Of a stretch of 64,000 bases of DNA, positions 25,808 through 34,727 are shown in pieces. Where the stretch lies: the NCBI RefSeq assembly GCF_014638845.1, contig NZ_BMFP01000002.1, positions 1 through 64,000 of the forward strand, in the 5' to 3' direction. The notes beneath the pieces are model-generated. The model was not told where the DNA came from and made no database searches. It worked only from the letters and a program-made list of their open reading frames with translations. Position numbers and translations under genes: made by a program. The first letter of the stretch is position 1; every line of letters begins with the position of its first letter. This DNA is from Pontibacter amylolyticus. Lineage in GTDB: Bacteria; Bacteroidota; Bacteroidia; Cytophagales; Hymenobacteraceae.

Positions 25808-26950
25808 TTAAAAATCTACCCGATACAAGTCCTCCATTTGCCGCTGCGTAATGAACGGGGGCATGGCACGGAAAAGCGTGTTCCGGAGCCTACTCAGCAG
25901 TGGATTCCGCCAATGGGCGACTTCCCCTAATGTTCTGGACAGTTGGATTACTTTGGCGGTGCGGGCCTTGCGGCGCTTTTCGTAACGCTTCAGGGCGTTT
26001 GCCAGCACAGGCTCCTGCTTCAGGCACTGCGCCAGTACTACGGCATCTTCTATGGCCTGGCAGGCGCCCTGCCCCATGTTGGGCGTAGTAGCATGTGCTG
26101 CGTCACCGAGCAGCACAACGCGGCCGTACACAAAATGCTTCAGCGGTTTCAGGTCGGCAATGTCGTTCCAGATGAGTTGGTCCTGCGAGGTGGAGGCCAG
26201 CACAGCTTCTACAGGCGAATGCACTTTTTCGAAGTGCCGGGCCAGTTTCTCGGGCGTCATGCGCCGCATTTTCTCGTCGCGCTGCGGGGCGTTGATACAG
26301 GCATACCAGTAGATTTTGTCATCGAGCAGCGGCGCTATACCTACCCTGCCCTCCGGCGCCCAGGTTTCTGCCGATATCATTTTGTTGATGTCTACACCCG
26401 GATTCTCGATCACAGCCCGCCAGCAGGTATAGCCGGCGTAGCGCGGCACACTGTCGGGCACCAGTTGCTGGCGCACCACCGAACTGATGCCATCAGCGGC
26501 GATGAGCAGATCGGCGGTGGCGTGGCTGCCGTCGGCGAACAGGACCTGTACCTGGTTGCCGTGCTGACTTACTTCCTCACAGCGCTTGCCCAGTTCCACG
26601 GTGTCGGGCTTGAGGTGGCTGAGCAGCACCTCGTGCAGGTCGGCCCGGTGAATCACAAAGTTGTTGATGCCATACTTGTTGCTCAGGCGGCGGGTGTCCA
26701 TGTTGCTGATTTCGCGGCCATGCTCGTCGAAGATCACCAGCGCGTCGAGCTGCTTCCCTCTGGCCACCACGTCGTCCATTACGCCCAGCCGTTGCAGGCC
26801 CTGCATGGCATTGGCAGCCAGCCCCACGCCTGCTCCCAGCCCCCTGAACCTGGAAGCTGCCTCGTAAACGGTGGCCTCTATACCTGCCTGCTGCAGCGCG
26901 AGCGCCGCGCACAGACCGCCGATACCTCCTCCTACTATAATGGCTTTCAT
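25808..26950 (-). CDS. FAD-dependent monooxygenase
   Basis: Flavin hydroxylase of the PHBH/TetX-like superfamily, which hydroxylates an aromatic or polyketide-like substrate using NAD(P)H and oxygen. The 380-residue protein has the GxGxxG dinucleotide-binding motif at the start (VGGGIGGLCAALALQQAGIEATVYEA), the middle DG block (LLIAADGISSVVRQQL) and the FAD ribose-binding GDAAHATTPNMGQGACQAIEDAV. It starts 13 bp after the flippase-like gene ends, so the two are probably one transcript. Substrate unknown. Confidence 0.92.
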   Translation of the reverse strand: MKAIIVGGGIGGLCAALALQQAGIEATVYEAASRFRGLGAGVGLAANAMQGLQRLGVMDDVVARGKQLDALVIFDEHGREISNMDTRRLSNKYGINNFVIHRADLHEVLLSHLKPDTVELGKRCEEVSQHGNQVQVLFADGSHATADLLIAADGISSVVRQQLVPDSVPRYAGYTCWRAVIENPGVDINKMISAETWAPEGRVGIAPLLDDKIYWYACINAPQRDEKMRRMTPEKLARHFEKVHSPVEAVLASTSQDQLIWNDIADLKPLKHFVYGRVVLLGDAAHATTPNMGQGACQAIEDAVVLAQCLKQEPVLANALKRYEKRRKARTAKVIQLSRTLGEVAHWRNPLLSRLRNTLFRAMPPFITQRQMEDLYRVDF

Positions 26951-26963
26951 ACCTGTTGCGGTT

Positions 26964-28025
26964 TTATACCTTTACTTCATCTTCTACCGAAGACCTGCCA
27001 AACACTTTTGCCACCCACCTGGGCAGGAAGATAGAGCCCAGCACCAGGTATGGATAGTACGTAATCAGACGGTAAAGCACTACCACAATGTTGCTGAAGC
27101 CTCCCAAAAACAGCCCAAAGAAACTCGGGAAGGCCATTTCCACGATGCCGGCCCCGCCTGGTGTTATGGCTACCAGCATCACGATCCAGAAAATAAGGTT
27201 GCGCGAGATGATGAGCAGGTGATCGTCAAACGTGACATCGACGAAGGCCGCGATGAGGCAGTTGAGCAGGAAGTAGCGGGCGCTCCACACGAAAATTGTC
27301 GAAATAATTGCCCGGGCCCAGTAGTTAAAGTCTTTGCCGCGCAATTGCTGCGACGCCCATATGATCTCGTTGCCATGCTGGTGCGCGTTGATGCGCCACT
27401 TGCGCAGCAGTCTCCAGCCAGTCAGTTTCAGCAAAATCCACTTGAAGGCACGCGGGCGCACAAACAGCGCATAGATCATGATGAAGGTATAGACGGCAAT
27501 CAGGGAGTAGCTGATGTAAAAGGCCATTTTGAGCGCACCGATATCGGCTGCCGAAAGCCCGAAGCTGGGAAACACTTCGCCCTGGATGAATAGCAACACG
27601 AGGGGCGCCGCAACGATAAAGAACATATTGTCGAGCACGGCCGTGACCATGACGTAGGCCAGCGACTTGCCCAGCGGTATACCTTCTTTGTTGAGCAAAA
27701 TAGTGGCGATGGTAGAGCCGCCCACTACCGAGGGTGTGATGGCAGAGGCGAATTCCCAGAGCATGATCACGTCGAGGCTGCTGCGCCAGCTCAAAAACTT
27801 GTCGGTCAGGTTGCGGATGCGGTACATGTAGCCAAAATCGCGGATCACGAGCACAAGCAGCGCCGCGGCCATCCACCACCAGTTGGCCTCAGCTATACCT
27901 TTCAGATCGCCGAGCTTATCGTCTTTGATAAACAGCCAGGCCGTGGCACCCAAACCCAGCAGAACCGGGATCAGGATCTTGATCGGACTGAAACTCTTTA
28001 ATATGGTTTTTCTATTTTGATCCAT
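26964..28025 (-). CDS. Flippase-like integral membrane protein (LPG synthase TM family)
   Basis: The 353-residue membrane protein has about eight hydrophobic helices and belongs to the family defined by the membrane half of lysylphosphatidylglycerol synthase (UPF0104/AglD-like). Typical blocks are AITPSVVGGSTIATILLNKEGI and LVAITPGGAGIVEMAFPSFFGLF, where the second PGG-G-E motif is diagnostic. The cytosolic aminoacyl-transferase domain of MprF is absent, so it is more likely a lipid translocator or an unrelated transporter than a lipid-modifying enzyme. It is followed closely by the monooxygenase and preceded by scpA. Confidence 0.85.
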   Translation of the reverse strand: MDQNRKTILKSFSPIKILIPVLLGLGATAWLFIKDDKLGDLKGIAEANWWWMAAALLVLVIRDFGYMYRIRNLTDKFLSWRSSLDVIMLWEFASAITPSVVGGSTIATILLNKEGIPLGKSLAYVMVTAVLDNMFFIVAAPLVLLFIQGEVFPSFGLSAADIGALKMAFYISYSLIAVYTFIMIYALFVRPRAFKWILLKLTGWRLLRKWRINAHQHGNEIIWASQQLRGKDFNYWARAIISTIFVWSARYFLLNCLIAAFVDVTFDDHLLIISRNLIFWIVMLVAITPGGAGIVEMAFPSFFGLFLGGFSNIVVVLYRLITYYPYLVLGSIFLPRWVAKVFGRSSVEDEVKV

Positions 28026-28077
28026 GTAGGCTATTCTAACCCAGTTCTTCGGCCCTTGCTCTTACATAGCTGACGTG

Positions 28078-28085
28078 CAAAACTA
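28078..28085 (-). promoter_or_regulatory. Possible -7 element for the flippase-like gene
   Basis: TAGTTTTG on the minus strand fits TAnnTTTG, 52 bp upstream of the start and just beyond the scpA stop. A TTG lies 13 bp further up, closer than usual. Confidence 0.35.
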
Positions 28086-28143
28086 CTTAACTATTCGGCA
28101 ACTTGGGGAAGCGGGTTGGCTTTTTAAGGATTTTCTGGCATCG

Positions 28144-28914
28144 CTACCCGAGAATGAGCTGTGTTACCTGTGCTGCCTGCCCTTCGGCTCTGGTAATAAT
28201 AAAGTCGTTGAAACCCTCGCCTACCTCGATGCCGATCAGGTTGAGCTGCAACATGTCGAGTATGGCCAGAAAGTTGAAGATCATGCCAATTTTGTCCGGG
28301 AAGGCCGAAATGATCTCCGAAAAGGCGATCTGCTCCTTCTCCTCCATCACCCGGATAATGTAGTCCCGCTGCTCCTCTATGGTATAAGGATAGGTGAGCA
28401 CGGTATGTTTCGGTCGGCTCTGCTCCTCTTCAAAACGGTGCATCACCTTGTCGAACACGCGCATGAGTTTGTAGAGGCTCAGGTCCTGCAGTTCGTACTC
28501 GAAGTGGTTGGCGTTGGCGATCTGCTGCAGCTCTTCGTGCACGTTGCCCCGGTTTTCCTGCGCCAGACGGTTATCTTCCATCTGCCCGAGGTCGCCCAGC
28601 ACGGCCTTGTACTTCTTGTATTCCAGCAGGTGCTGCACCAGCTCCTGACGCGGGTCTATCTCGTTGCCTTCCTCGTCTTTTTCGGTGCGGGGCAGCAGCA
28701 TTTTGGCCTTGATGCGCATCAGCGTGGCGGCAGTCAAAATAAAATCGCTGGCCACCTCGATGTTGAGCTGCTCCAGTTGCCGGAGGTAGCCCATGAACTC
28801 GTTGGTGATCTGAAAAATCGGAATGTCGTGTATATCCAGCTCGTCACGTTCGATAAAGAAGAGCAGCAGGTCGAATGGCCCCTCAAACAACGGTAATTTA
28901 ATTTCGAAACTCAC
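28144..28914 (-). CDS. scpA: Segregation and condensation protein A
   Basis: Kleisin subunit that bridges SMC heads with ScpB in the bacterial condensin complex and is needed for chromosome segregation. The 256-residue protein begins IKLPLFEGPFDLLLFFIERDELDIHDIPI, the diagnostic ScpA N-terminus, continues with ASDFILTAATLMRIKAKMLLP, and ends with the C-terminal winged-helix that binds SMC (FNFLAILDMLQLNLIGIEVG). Length is usual. scpB is not adjacent. A 270-residue frame on the opposite strand is a shadow. Confidence 0.95.
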   Translation of the reverse strand: MSFEIKLPLFEGPFDLLLFFIERDELDIHDIPIFQITNEFMGYLRQLEQLNIEVASDFILTAATLMRIKAKMLLPRTEKDEEGNEIDPRQELVQHLLEYKKYKAVLGDLGQMEDNRLAQENRGNVHEELQQIANANHFEYELQDLSLYKLMRVFDKVMHRFEEEQSRPKHTVLTYPYTIEEQRDYIIRVMEEKEQIAFSEIISAFPDKIGMIFNFLAILDMLQLNLIGIEVGEGFNDFIITRAEGQAAQVTQLILG

Positions 28915-28955
28915 TTCTCTGGCCTTTGGTTAATGCGCTGATCGCAACTGATGTA

Positions 28956-28963
28956 CAAAAATA
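28956..28963 (-). promoter_or_regulatory. Possible -7 element for scpA
   Basis: TATTTTTG on the minus strand fits TAnnTTTG, 41 bp upstream of the start codon. No clear -33 partner. Confidence 0.4.
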
Positions 28964-29300
28964 CTAATTTATTCGAATGAAATAGCAGCTTAATGGCCAC
29001 GCTATAAAGGCCGTGCCGCCACGTTTTCCGAACAAATTAAGCTCACACCTGTATAAGTGTAGCATTATCAAGGGGAGTCTCTACCATTAAGTTCCGCTAG
29101 ACTACCACTTATTGACAATCACCCACTTACCACGCTTACAACATACGCCACCGACGGCTGCCCTGACAGGATAGGGAGGAGAAATAGCAGCTTGTGTTCT
29201 GATTTTTGCTAACTTTACGTTTTGTCCGGCAGATTGTGTTTTGCACAATGCAAACTTTTGCCTGAAAAATTTGTTGGAAGTCTATAATAAAGACATTTCT
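28964..29300. other. Divergent spacer between scpA and dxs
   Basis: No gene supported. A TAACTTTA at 29210-29217 with TTG 15 bp upstream may be the dxs promoter, but both elements deviate from consensus. Confidence 0.35.
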
Positions 29301-31217
29301 ATGATCATCAAACCAGGAGATCTCCTAGCCTCCATCGACACGCCCGCCGACCTCCGCGCCCTCAAGCCGGAGCAACTCCTGCAGGTATGCCAGGAGCTAA
29401 GGCAATACATTATCGATGTGGTATCGATCCACGGCGGCCATTTTGGGGCCAGCCTTGGGGTGGTGGAACTGACCACGGCGCTGCACTATGTGTTTCAAAC
29501 CCCTTACGATCAGCTGGTATGGGATGTGGGCCACCAGGCCTACGGGCACAAGATCCTGACTGGCCGCCGCGACATTTTCCACACCAACCGCAAGTATGGC
29601 GGAATCTCCGGTTTCCCGAAAAGAAAAGAAAGCGAATACGACACCTTTGGCGTAGGCCACTCGAGCACATCCATTTCGGCGGCACTGGGTATGGCGGTTG
29701 CTTCTCAGTATAAGAAGGAAGAAGACCGTCACCACATCGCCGTGATCGGTGATGGCGCCATGACGGGCGGCATGGCCTTCGAGGCCCTGAATCACGGTGG
29801 CGCGACCAACGCCAACCTGCTGGTGGTCCTCAACGACAATTGCATGAGCATCGACCCGAATGTGGGCGCTCTGAAAGAATACCTGACCGACATCACCACT
29901 TCGCGCACCTACAACAAGCTGCGCGACGAACTGTGGAACGTACTCGGCAAGATCAGCAAATTCGGCCCGAACGCACAGCATATTGCCTCTAAAGTAGAGA
30001 GTGGCATCAAGGCTACCCTGTCCAAACAGAGCAATCTGTTCGAAGGCCTGAACTTCCGCTACTTCGGCCCGATTGATGGTCACGACATCAACCACCTGGT
30101 ATCGGTGATGGAAGACCTGAAGCGCATACCGGGTCCGAAAATTCTGCATGTGCTTACGACCAAAGGCAAAGGCTTTGCCCTGGCCGAGAAAGACCAGACC
30201 AAATGGCACGCGCCGGGTCTGTTTGACAAGATAACGGGCGAAATCTACAAGAAGCACTACGATGCGCCACAGCCGCCAAAGTACCAGGATGTATTTGGCC
30301 ATACGATGGTGGAGCTCGCCGAAAAGAACGACAAGATCATGGGCGTAACGCCTGCCATGCCGTCGGGCTGCTCGCTCAACATCATGATGGAGGCCATGCC
30401 CGACCGTGCCTTTGACGTAGGTATAGCCGAACAGCATGCGGTGACCTTCTCTGCTGGCCTGGCTACGCAGGGCATGGTGCCGTTTTGCAACATCTACAGT
30501 ACGTTCATGCAGCGCGGCTACGACCAGGTGGTGCACGATGTGTGCCTCCAGAACCTGCACGTGGTGTTCTGCCTCGACCGCGCCGGTTTCGCCGGTGCCG
30601 ACGGCCCGACCCACCACGGTGCTTACGACATCGCCTACATGCGCTGCATCCCGAACATGGTGGTAGCTGCCCCGATGAACGAGCAGGAACTGCGCAACAT
30701 GATGTACACCGCTTCGCAGGATGGCGCCGGTCCGTTCACGATCCGCTACCCACGCGGAGAGGGTGTGATGCCCAACTGGCGTACCCCATTAGAACAGCAG
30801 CAAGTAGGCAAGGGCCGCACGATACAGGAAGGCGAAGAAGTTGCCATCCTGACATTCGGCCACATCGGTAACTACGCCGTGGAGGTTTGCCAGAAACTGA
30901 GCTACGACGGCATTAACCCGGGTCACTACGACATGCGTTATTGCAAGCCGCTCGACGAGGAGCTACTGCACCACATCTTCCAGAAGTACGGCAAAGTGAT
31001 CACCGTGGAAGACGGCTGTCTGCAAGGTGGCTTCGGAAGCGCCGTGCTGGAGTTCATGGTAGACCATGGCTACACTTCGCAGGTGAAGCGCCTCGGCATG
31101 CCGGACCAGATCTTCGAGCACGGTTCGCAGCTGGAGCTCCACCGCGACGCCGGCTTCGACCCGACTGCCATTGAAAAAACCGTCAGGGAGATGATCGGTG
31201 TGGCCGTGAAGGTATAA
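29301..31217 (+). CDS. dxs: 1-deoxy-D-xylulose-5-phosphate synthase
   Basis: First enzyme of the MEP isoprenoid pathway; condenses pyruvate and glyceraldehyde 3-phosphate using thiamine diphosphate. The 638-residue protein shows GGHFGASLGVVELTTALHYVF, GHSSTSISAALGMA, the ThDP motif GDGAMTGG near residue 150, DVGIAEQHAVTFSAGLA with the catalytic Glu, and the C-terminal transketolase domain ending near EDGCLQGGFGSAVLEF. The frame is open to 29241, but the extra 20 residues (MHNANFCLKN...) are not family-like, so I start at 29301 (MIIKPGDLLASI). Monocistronic with a strong terminator. Confidence 0.97.
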   Translation: MIIKPGDLLASIDTPADLRALKPEQLLQVCQELRQYIIDVVSIHGGHFGASLGVVELTTALHYVFQTPYDQLVWDVGHQAYGHKILTGRRDIFHTNRKYGGISGFPKRKESEYDTFGVGHSSTSISAALGMAVASQYKKEEDRHHIAVIGDGAMTGGMAFEALNHGGATNANLLVVLNDNCMSIDPNVGALKEYLTDITTSRTYNKLRDELWNVLGKISKFGPNAQHIASKVESGIKATLSKQSNLFEGLNFRYFGPIDGHDINHLVSVMEDLKRIPGPKILHVLTTKGKGFALAEKDQTKWHAPGLFDKITGEIYKKHYDAPQPPKYQDVFGHTMVELAEKNDKIMGVTPAMPSGCSLNIMMEAMPDRAFDVGIAEQHAVTFSAGLATQGMVPFCNIYSTFMQRGYDQVVHDVCLQNLHVVFCLDRAGFAGADGPTHHGAYDIAYMRCIPNMVVAAPMNEQELRNMMYTASQDGAGPFTIRYPRGEGVMPNWRTPLEQQQVGKGRTIQEGEEVAILTFGHIGNYAVEVCQKLSYDGINPGHYDMRYCKPLDEELLHHIFQKYGKVITVEDGCLQGGFGSAVLEFMVDHGYTSQVKRLGMPDQIFEHGSQLELHRDAGFDPTAIEKTVREMIGVAVKV

Positions 31218-31238
31218 GTTTTTGACAAAAGACATAAG

Positions 31239-31278
31239 ACAAACCCCGCAGTTCTTTAGGAGCTGCGGGGTTTTTGTT
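31239..31278 (+). terminator. Intrinsic terminator after dxs
   Basis: Stem AAACCCCGCAG paired with CTGCGGGGTTT, then a T-rich run. Confidence 0.9.
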
Positions 31279-31412
31279 TGTAGATTTTAATGTGTTGCTC
31301 GTAGGTATAGGTCGTGACCTGTCGGCGGCATTAGCCAATGCGATGAAACAGGAAATTATACTTGGCGGTATACCTTCCAATCTATACTTTTATACCACCA
31401 GCAATCTGCTCA

Positions 31413-31446
31413 TGCACGATTCGGACAGGTCGCGACCTGTCCCTAC
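31413..31446. repeat. GGTCGCGACC palindromic repeat, copy 3
   Basis: Perfect 20-bp palindrome at 31423-31442 with the flanks GCACGATTC and CTAC, ending 19 bp before the start of the alpha/beta hydrolase gene. A decayed half copy (AGGTCGTGACCTGTC) lies at 31309-31323. Confidence 0.8.
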
Positions 31447-31465
31447 CTGATAAACCTCACAAACT

Positions 31466-32245
31466 ATGATAAACGCTAACACCTATTTCGACCACGGCTC
31501 CGGCGACACACTCGTTTTTCTGCACGGCTTCTGCGAGAGCAAGGATGTCTGGACTGAATTCGCAAAGCCGCTGCAGCAGAAGTTCAGGACCATTGCCCTC
31601 GACCTACCCGGCTTTGGCGACAATACCCAAGGTATAACCGACTACAGCATGGAAAGCATGGCCGACTATGTGAAAACGAAACTGGAAGAGCTGGGCATTA
31701 AGAAATGCATGCTGGTGGGCCACTCCATGGGCGGCTATGTGGGCATGGCCTTCGCTGAAAAGTACGCCAGCCTGCTCAGTGGCCTCTGCCTGTTCCACTC
31801 CTCCGCCCTACCCGACACCGACGAGAAGAAAGACAGCCGCAACAAGACCATCGAATTCGTGGAGAAGCATGGTGTGGAGAAGTTCATGCAATCCTTCATA
31901 GAGCCGCTCTTCTACACCGGGAACCGCGACAGGCTGCAGAAAGAAATCGCCTTGATGAAAGAGATCGGCACCAACACACCGAAAGAAAGTGTAACCGGTG
32001 GCCTGGCCGCCATGCGCGACAGAAAAGACAGAACGGAAGTGCTGAAAGCAGTTAAATTCCCGGTGCTGTTTATTTTCGGAAAAGAGGACGGGGCCGTACC
32101 TCTCGACAAAGCCTTGGAGCAATGCCACCTGCCTGACAACAGCATGGTTTATTTCCTGGGACAAACCGGCCACATGGGCATGTTCGAGGGCACCTACGAA
32201 ACCCGCAAAACGCTGGAGAAATTTGCGGAGACGATTTATGGGTGA
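31466..32245 (+). CDS. Alpha/beta hydrolase
   Basis: Cytosolic hydrolase of the alpha/beta fold (259 residues) resembling esterases or lactonases. Visible features: the oxyanion segment TLVFLHGFCESKDVW, the nucleophile elbow GHSMGGY near residue 90 (Ser), the acid in LFIFGKEDGAVPLDK, and His in GQTGHMGMFEG near the end. No signal peptide. The substrate is not predictable. Its 3' end opens into a long repeat spacer without a visible terminator. Confidence 0.9.
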   Translation: MINANTYFDHGSGDTLVFLHGFCESKDVWTEFAKPLQQKFRTIALDLPGFGDNTQGITDYSMESMADYVKTKLEELGIKKCMLVGHSMGGYVGMAFAEKYASLLSGLCLFHSSALPDTDEKKDSRNKTIEFVEKHGVEKFMQSFIEPLFYTGNRDRLQKEIALMKEIGTNTPKESVTGGLAAMRDRKDRTEVLKAVKFPVLFIFGKEDGAVPLDKALEQCHLPDNSMVYFLGQTGHMGMFEGTYETRKTLEKFAETIYG

Positions 32246-32353
32246 GGTTTTTAAATTGTTAAATTGCTGATAGTTGGATTGCTGGGTGTTGGGTGCATGA
32301 TTATCCGCACCTCCGTAGAGGGGATCTCAGCACGGCTCGGACAGGTATACTGG

Positions 32354-32387
32354 TGCACGATTCGGACAGGTCGCGACCTGTCCCTAC
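32354..32387. repeat. GGTCGCGACC palindromic repeat, copy 4
   Basis: Perfect palindrome at 32364-32383 with GCACGATTC before and CTAC after, then directly AGGTATAG. Confidence 0.8.
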
Positions 32388-32589
32388 AGGTATAGCCACG
32401 TGCTGTAAAAGGCTCTTCGGGATATCCATGTCCCGAAGCTTTATAGAGGGCCTCTACCCCTAACTATTGGGGATGTCCACATTCCCGTGCGCAGTTTTGT
32501 AGGTATACAGGGATTAGGAAATCCCCTACCTTTTGCTTTCGGATTGATAAATCCGAAAGAGCCCATTGCCTATTTGCCTGCTTTGCAAG

Positions 32590-32700
32590 TGTACGGGGAC
32601 AAGAATGTCCCCCGCAGAAATACTTCCTGACATGGATGCCCGGAAGAACCGGTGTAAAGCCGCTACACGTGAATGACGTTAAGGTGTAATTGCGCTACAT
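32590..32700. repeat. Long intergenic repeat block, copy 2
   Basis: Partner of 20742-20855: the same hairpin ACGGGGACA/TGTCCCCCG, CGCAGAA, TACTTCCTGAC, GGTGTAAAG, and a CACGTGAATGACGTTA-like end, with base differences throughout. Confidence 0.65.
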
Positions 32701-32782
32701 TACAACTTTCTAACTTTTTAATTTTCTAACTTCCCACCTCTTTAACTCTCAAACTCCTAAACTCCCTAACTCTCCAACTTCC
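32700..32782. repeat. Pyrimidine-rich CTAACTTT tract
   Basis: A run of near-repeats of about 10 bp on the pattern CTAACTTTT, CTCCTAAA, CTCCCTAA. Similar tracts lie at 20868-20905, 41395-41465 and 63885-63920. Confidence 0.6.
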
Positions 32783-33958
32783 TTGCTTCACCAGACCTTA
32801 GCCCCGCCAGCCCGCATCTTGCCTATGCTTGTGCTTTCGCAGTTTGCGGGTACTTCGCTCTGGTTTGCGGGCAATGCAGTGCTGCCCGATTTGCAGGCGT
32901 CGTTGCAATTGCGGGATGGGGCGCTGGCTTTGCTCACTTCGGCAGTGCAGCTCGGTTTTATAGCAGGTACCCTGGTATTTGCTTTTCTGTCGCTGGCAGA
33001 CCGGGTGTCGCCGAGGCTGCTGTTTATGCTATGTGCGCTGTTGGGTGCTGTGGCCAATGCGTTGGTGGTGTTTGCTGCCAAAGACCTTTATGCTGTGCTG
33101 CTGCTCCGGGCACTGACGGGTTTTCTACTGGCAGGCATCTATCCGGTAGGGATGAAAATTGCAGCCAGCTGGTATAGCGCCGGACTGGGCAAGGCCATTG
33201 GTTATCTGGTGGGAGCATTGGTGCTGGGCACGGCTTTTCCGCACCTGATCCGGGCAATGGGGGCTACGCTTCCCTGGCAGCAGGTGATGGTGGCGGTCAG
33301 TGTGCTGGCGGCGACTGGCGGCTTGCTTCTATACCTGTTCGTGCCCGATGGGCCATACCTGAAAAAAGGAGCCAGCTTCAGGATCGGCAACATGCTGCAG
33401 GCTTTTCGGGACCGCGATTTCAGGTCAGCTGCTTTCGGCTACTTTGGCCACATGTGGGAGCTCTATACCTTGTGGGCTTTCACACCATTGATCCTGACCT
33501 TGACACTCCCCCAACTTTCTCCCGGCGAGGTGTCGGCTTACAGCTTTGCTGTGATCGCGGCCGGGGCGCTGGGCTGCGTGGGCGGCGGTTATTTGTCGCA
33601 GGTATGGGGCAGCGCCCGGGTGGCTTTTGTGCAACTAGCGCTTTCGGGTTTGTGCTGCCTGCTTTCGCTGCTCGTGTTTCAGGTAGATGTGCCCCAACTG
33701 CTCATACCTTTCCTGCTCTTCTGGGGCATTGTGGTGGCCGGAGATTCGCCGCAGTTTTCGGCCCTGACTGCCAAAACCGCTCCTCCCAAACTGGTTGGCA
33801 CCGCACTTACTATTGTGGTAGCCATTGGCTTTGCCATTACGGTGGTCAGCATCCAGCTCACAGGCTTTTTGCTCTCGCAGTTGCCACTGCACTATACCCT
33901 GGCGCTATTGGCTGTCGGCCCAATGCTTGGCTTGCTGGGGCTGCGTCGCCTCGTATAG
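32783..33958 (+). CDS. MFS transporter
   Basis: Major facilitator transporter with about twelve hydrophobic helices (391 residues). The loop after helix 2 reads LSLADRVSPRLLF, which corresponds to the MFS motif A region, and GFLLAGIYPVGMKIAASWYSAGLGKAIGYLVGALVLGTAFPHLI is typical of the CynX/NimT-like group. The frame opens with TTG at 32783, immediately after the pyrimidine tract; an ATG at 32825 (MLVLSQFAGTSLWF) at the first helix is the alternative. Substrate unknown. It ends before a bidirectional terminator. Confidence 0.88.
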   Translation: MLHQTLAPPARILPMLVLSQFAGTSLWFAGNAVLPDLQASLQLRDGALALLTSAVQLGFIAGTLVFAFLSLADRVSPRLLFMLCALLGAVANALVVFAAKDLYAVLLLRALTGFLLAGIYPVGMKIAASWYSAGLGKAIGYLVGALVLGTAFPHLIRAMGATLPWQQVMVAVSVLAATGGLLLYLFVPDGPYLKKGASFRIGNMLQAFRDRDFRSAAFGYFGHMWELYTLWAFTPLILTLTLPQLSPGEVSAYSFAVIAAGALGCVGGGYLSQVWGSARVAFVQLALSGLCCLLSLLVFQVDVPQLLIPFLLFWGIVVAGDSPQFSALTAKTAPPKLVGTALTIVVAIGFAITVVSIQLTGFLLSQLPLHYTLALLAVGPMLGLLGLRRLV

Positions 33959-34023
33959 TGTGCATCGCGACCTGCCCGGCTATACCTGAACCGTGGTCTT
34001 ATACCTATACCTATCACGCCAAT

Positions 34024-34056
34024 AAAAAAGCCGGCCCTGTTTTGGACCGGCTTTTC
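34024..34056. terminator. Bidirectional intrinsic terminator
   Basis: Stem AAAAGCCGG paired with CCGGCTTTT between the convergent MFS and lipoprotein genes. Confidence 0.8.
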
Positions 34057-34084
34057 TACTCAAAATATACTTAAAACCTATACC

Positions 34085-34516
34085 TTATTCGGCTTTCATC
34101 TCCATCTTGGAGCCATCGCCTGCCACAAGGTCCATTTCTTTGTCTGTCAGTTTTTCTACTGTAAAGTTCTGCGATTCGCTCGCCCCCTCAAACGTGAGCG
34201 ACAGGCGTCTGCCCGCCTGGTCGTAGGTCCAGGTGCCGGTTTGGAGTGAGCCACCGCCACCCATGGCGAAGCGACCGTCCGAGTAGAACTGCATGGTCTC
34301 GTCTTTTTCGTCAGAGGTCAGTTTGTCTTTGTCGCCGGAGGCTGTTGTTTCTTTGGCGGCTTTCCAGGTCTTGCTGCTGCCACCTGAGATCATGTTAGCG
34401 GTGCCGGCGTTGTCTTTGTCACCGCCGCAGCTTGTCATAAAAGCCATCAGCACGAAAGCCATGACGAATGTAAAGTAGGCTTTCACCTGTTTCAGATTCC
34501 TGTTCATTTTATTCAT
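34085..34516 (-). CDS. Small lipocalin-like lipoprotein
   Basis: A 143-residue secreted lipoprotein: hydrophobic leader FTFVMAFVLMAFMTSCGG with the lipobox MTSC, a disordered Gly/Ser/Asp stretch, then a short beta-rich domain (ETMQFYSDGRFAMGGGGSLQTGTWTYDQAGRRLSLTF) of the kind found in lipocalin-like or DUF4923/DUF5004-type Bacteroidota lipoproteins. The pattern of a titratable W-T-Y-D repeat suggests a small beta barrel. Function unknown. Confidence 0.75.
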   Translation of the reverse strand: MNKMNRNLKQVKAYFTFVMAFVLMAFMTSCGGDKDNAGTANMISGGSSKTWKAAKETTASGDKDKLTSDEKDETMQFYSDGRFAMGGGGSLQTGTWTYDQAGRRLSLTFEGASESQNFTVEKLTDKEMDLVAGDGSKMEMKAE

Positions 34517-34727
34517 AGTTTATTGGTTATACTTTCTTGCGCCCGTTTACCTAAAGCTGCGTGCATAGAGTACGGTTAAAACTTTTTTAAAGTTGATGAA
34601 AGCTATATAATCTGGCAGGAATACAATACGATACAACCATGCACACCATTTGGCGTATTTATTTAAGCAGTACACTTTTACAGCTGCATCAAAAAAACTG
34701 TTTACTGACATTATAAGAATTTGAAAT

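Larger units (their letters stand above)
32246..32782. other. Repeat-rich gene-free spacer before the MFS gene
   Basis: No gene. In order: an AAATTGTTAAATTGCTGATAG-like AT tract of the GAATTGTTGATGG type (32250-32285), the palindrome copy 4 (32354-32387), AAAAGGCTCTTCGGGAT also found at 20690, small hairpins such as TTTCGGATT with AATCCGAAA (32537-32560), the long block copy 2, and a pyrimidine-rich CTAACTTTTTAA tract (32700-32782) running up to the MFS start. Confidence 0.7.

Noticed and set aside
25943..27034. 363-codon frame opposite the monooxygenase gene
   Set aside because: The minus-strand gene has all FAD motifs; the plus-strand translation has none and crosses a gene boundary.
28075..28896. 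273-codon frame opposite scpA
   Set aside because: scpA has the diagnostic N- and C-terminal motifs; the opposite frame shows no family features.
29397..30617. 406-codon frame opposite dxs
   Set aside because: dxs is certain from its motifs, and the antisense translation has the composition typical of a shadow frame.
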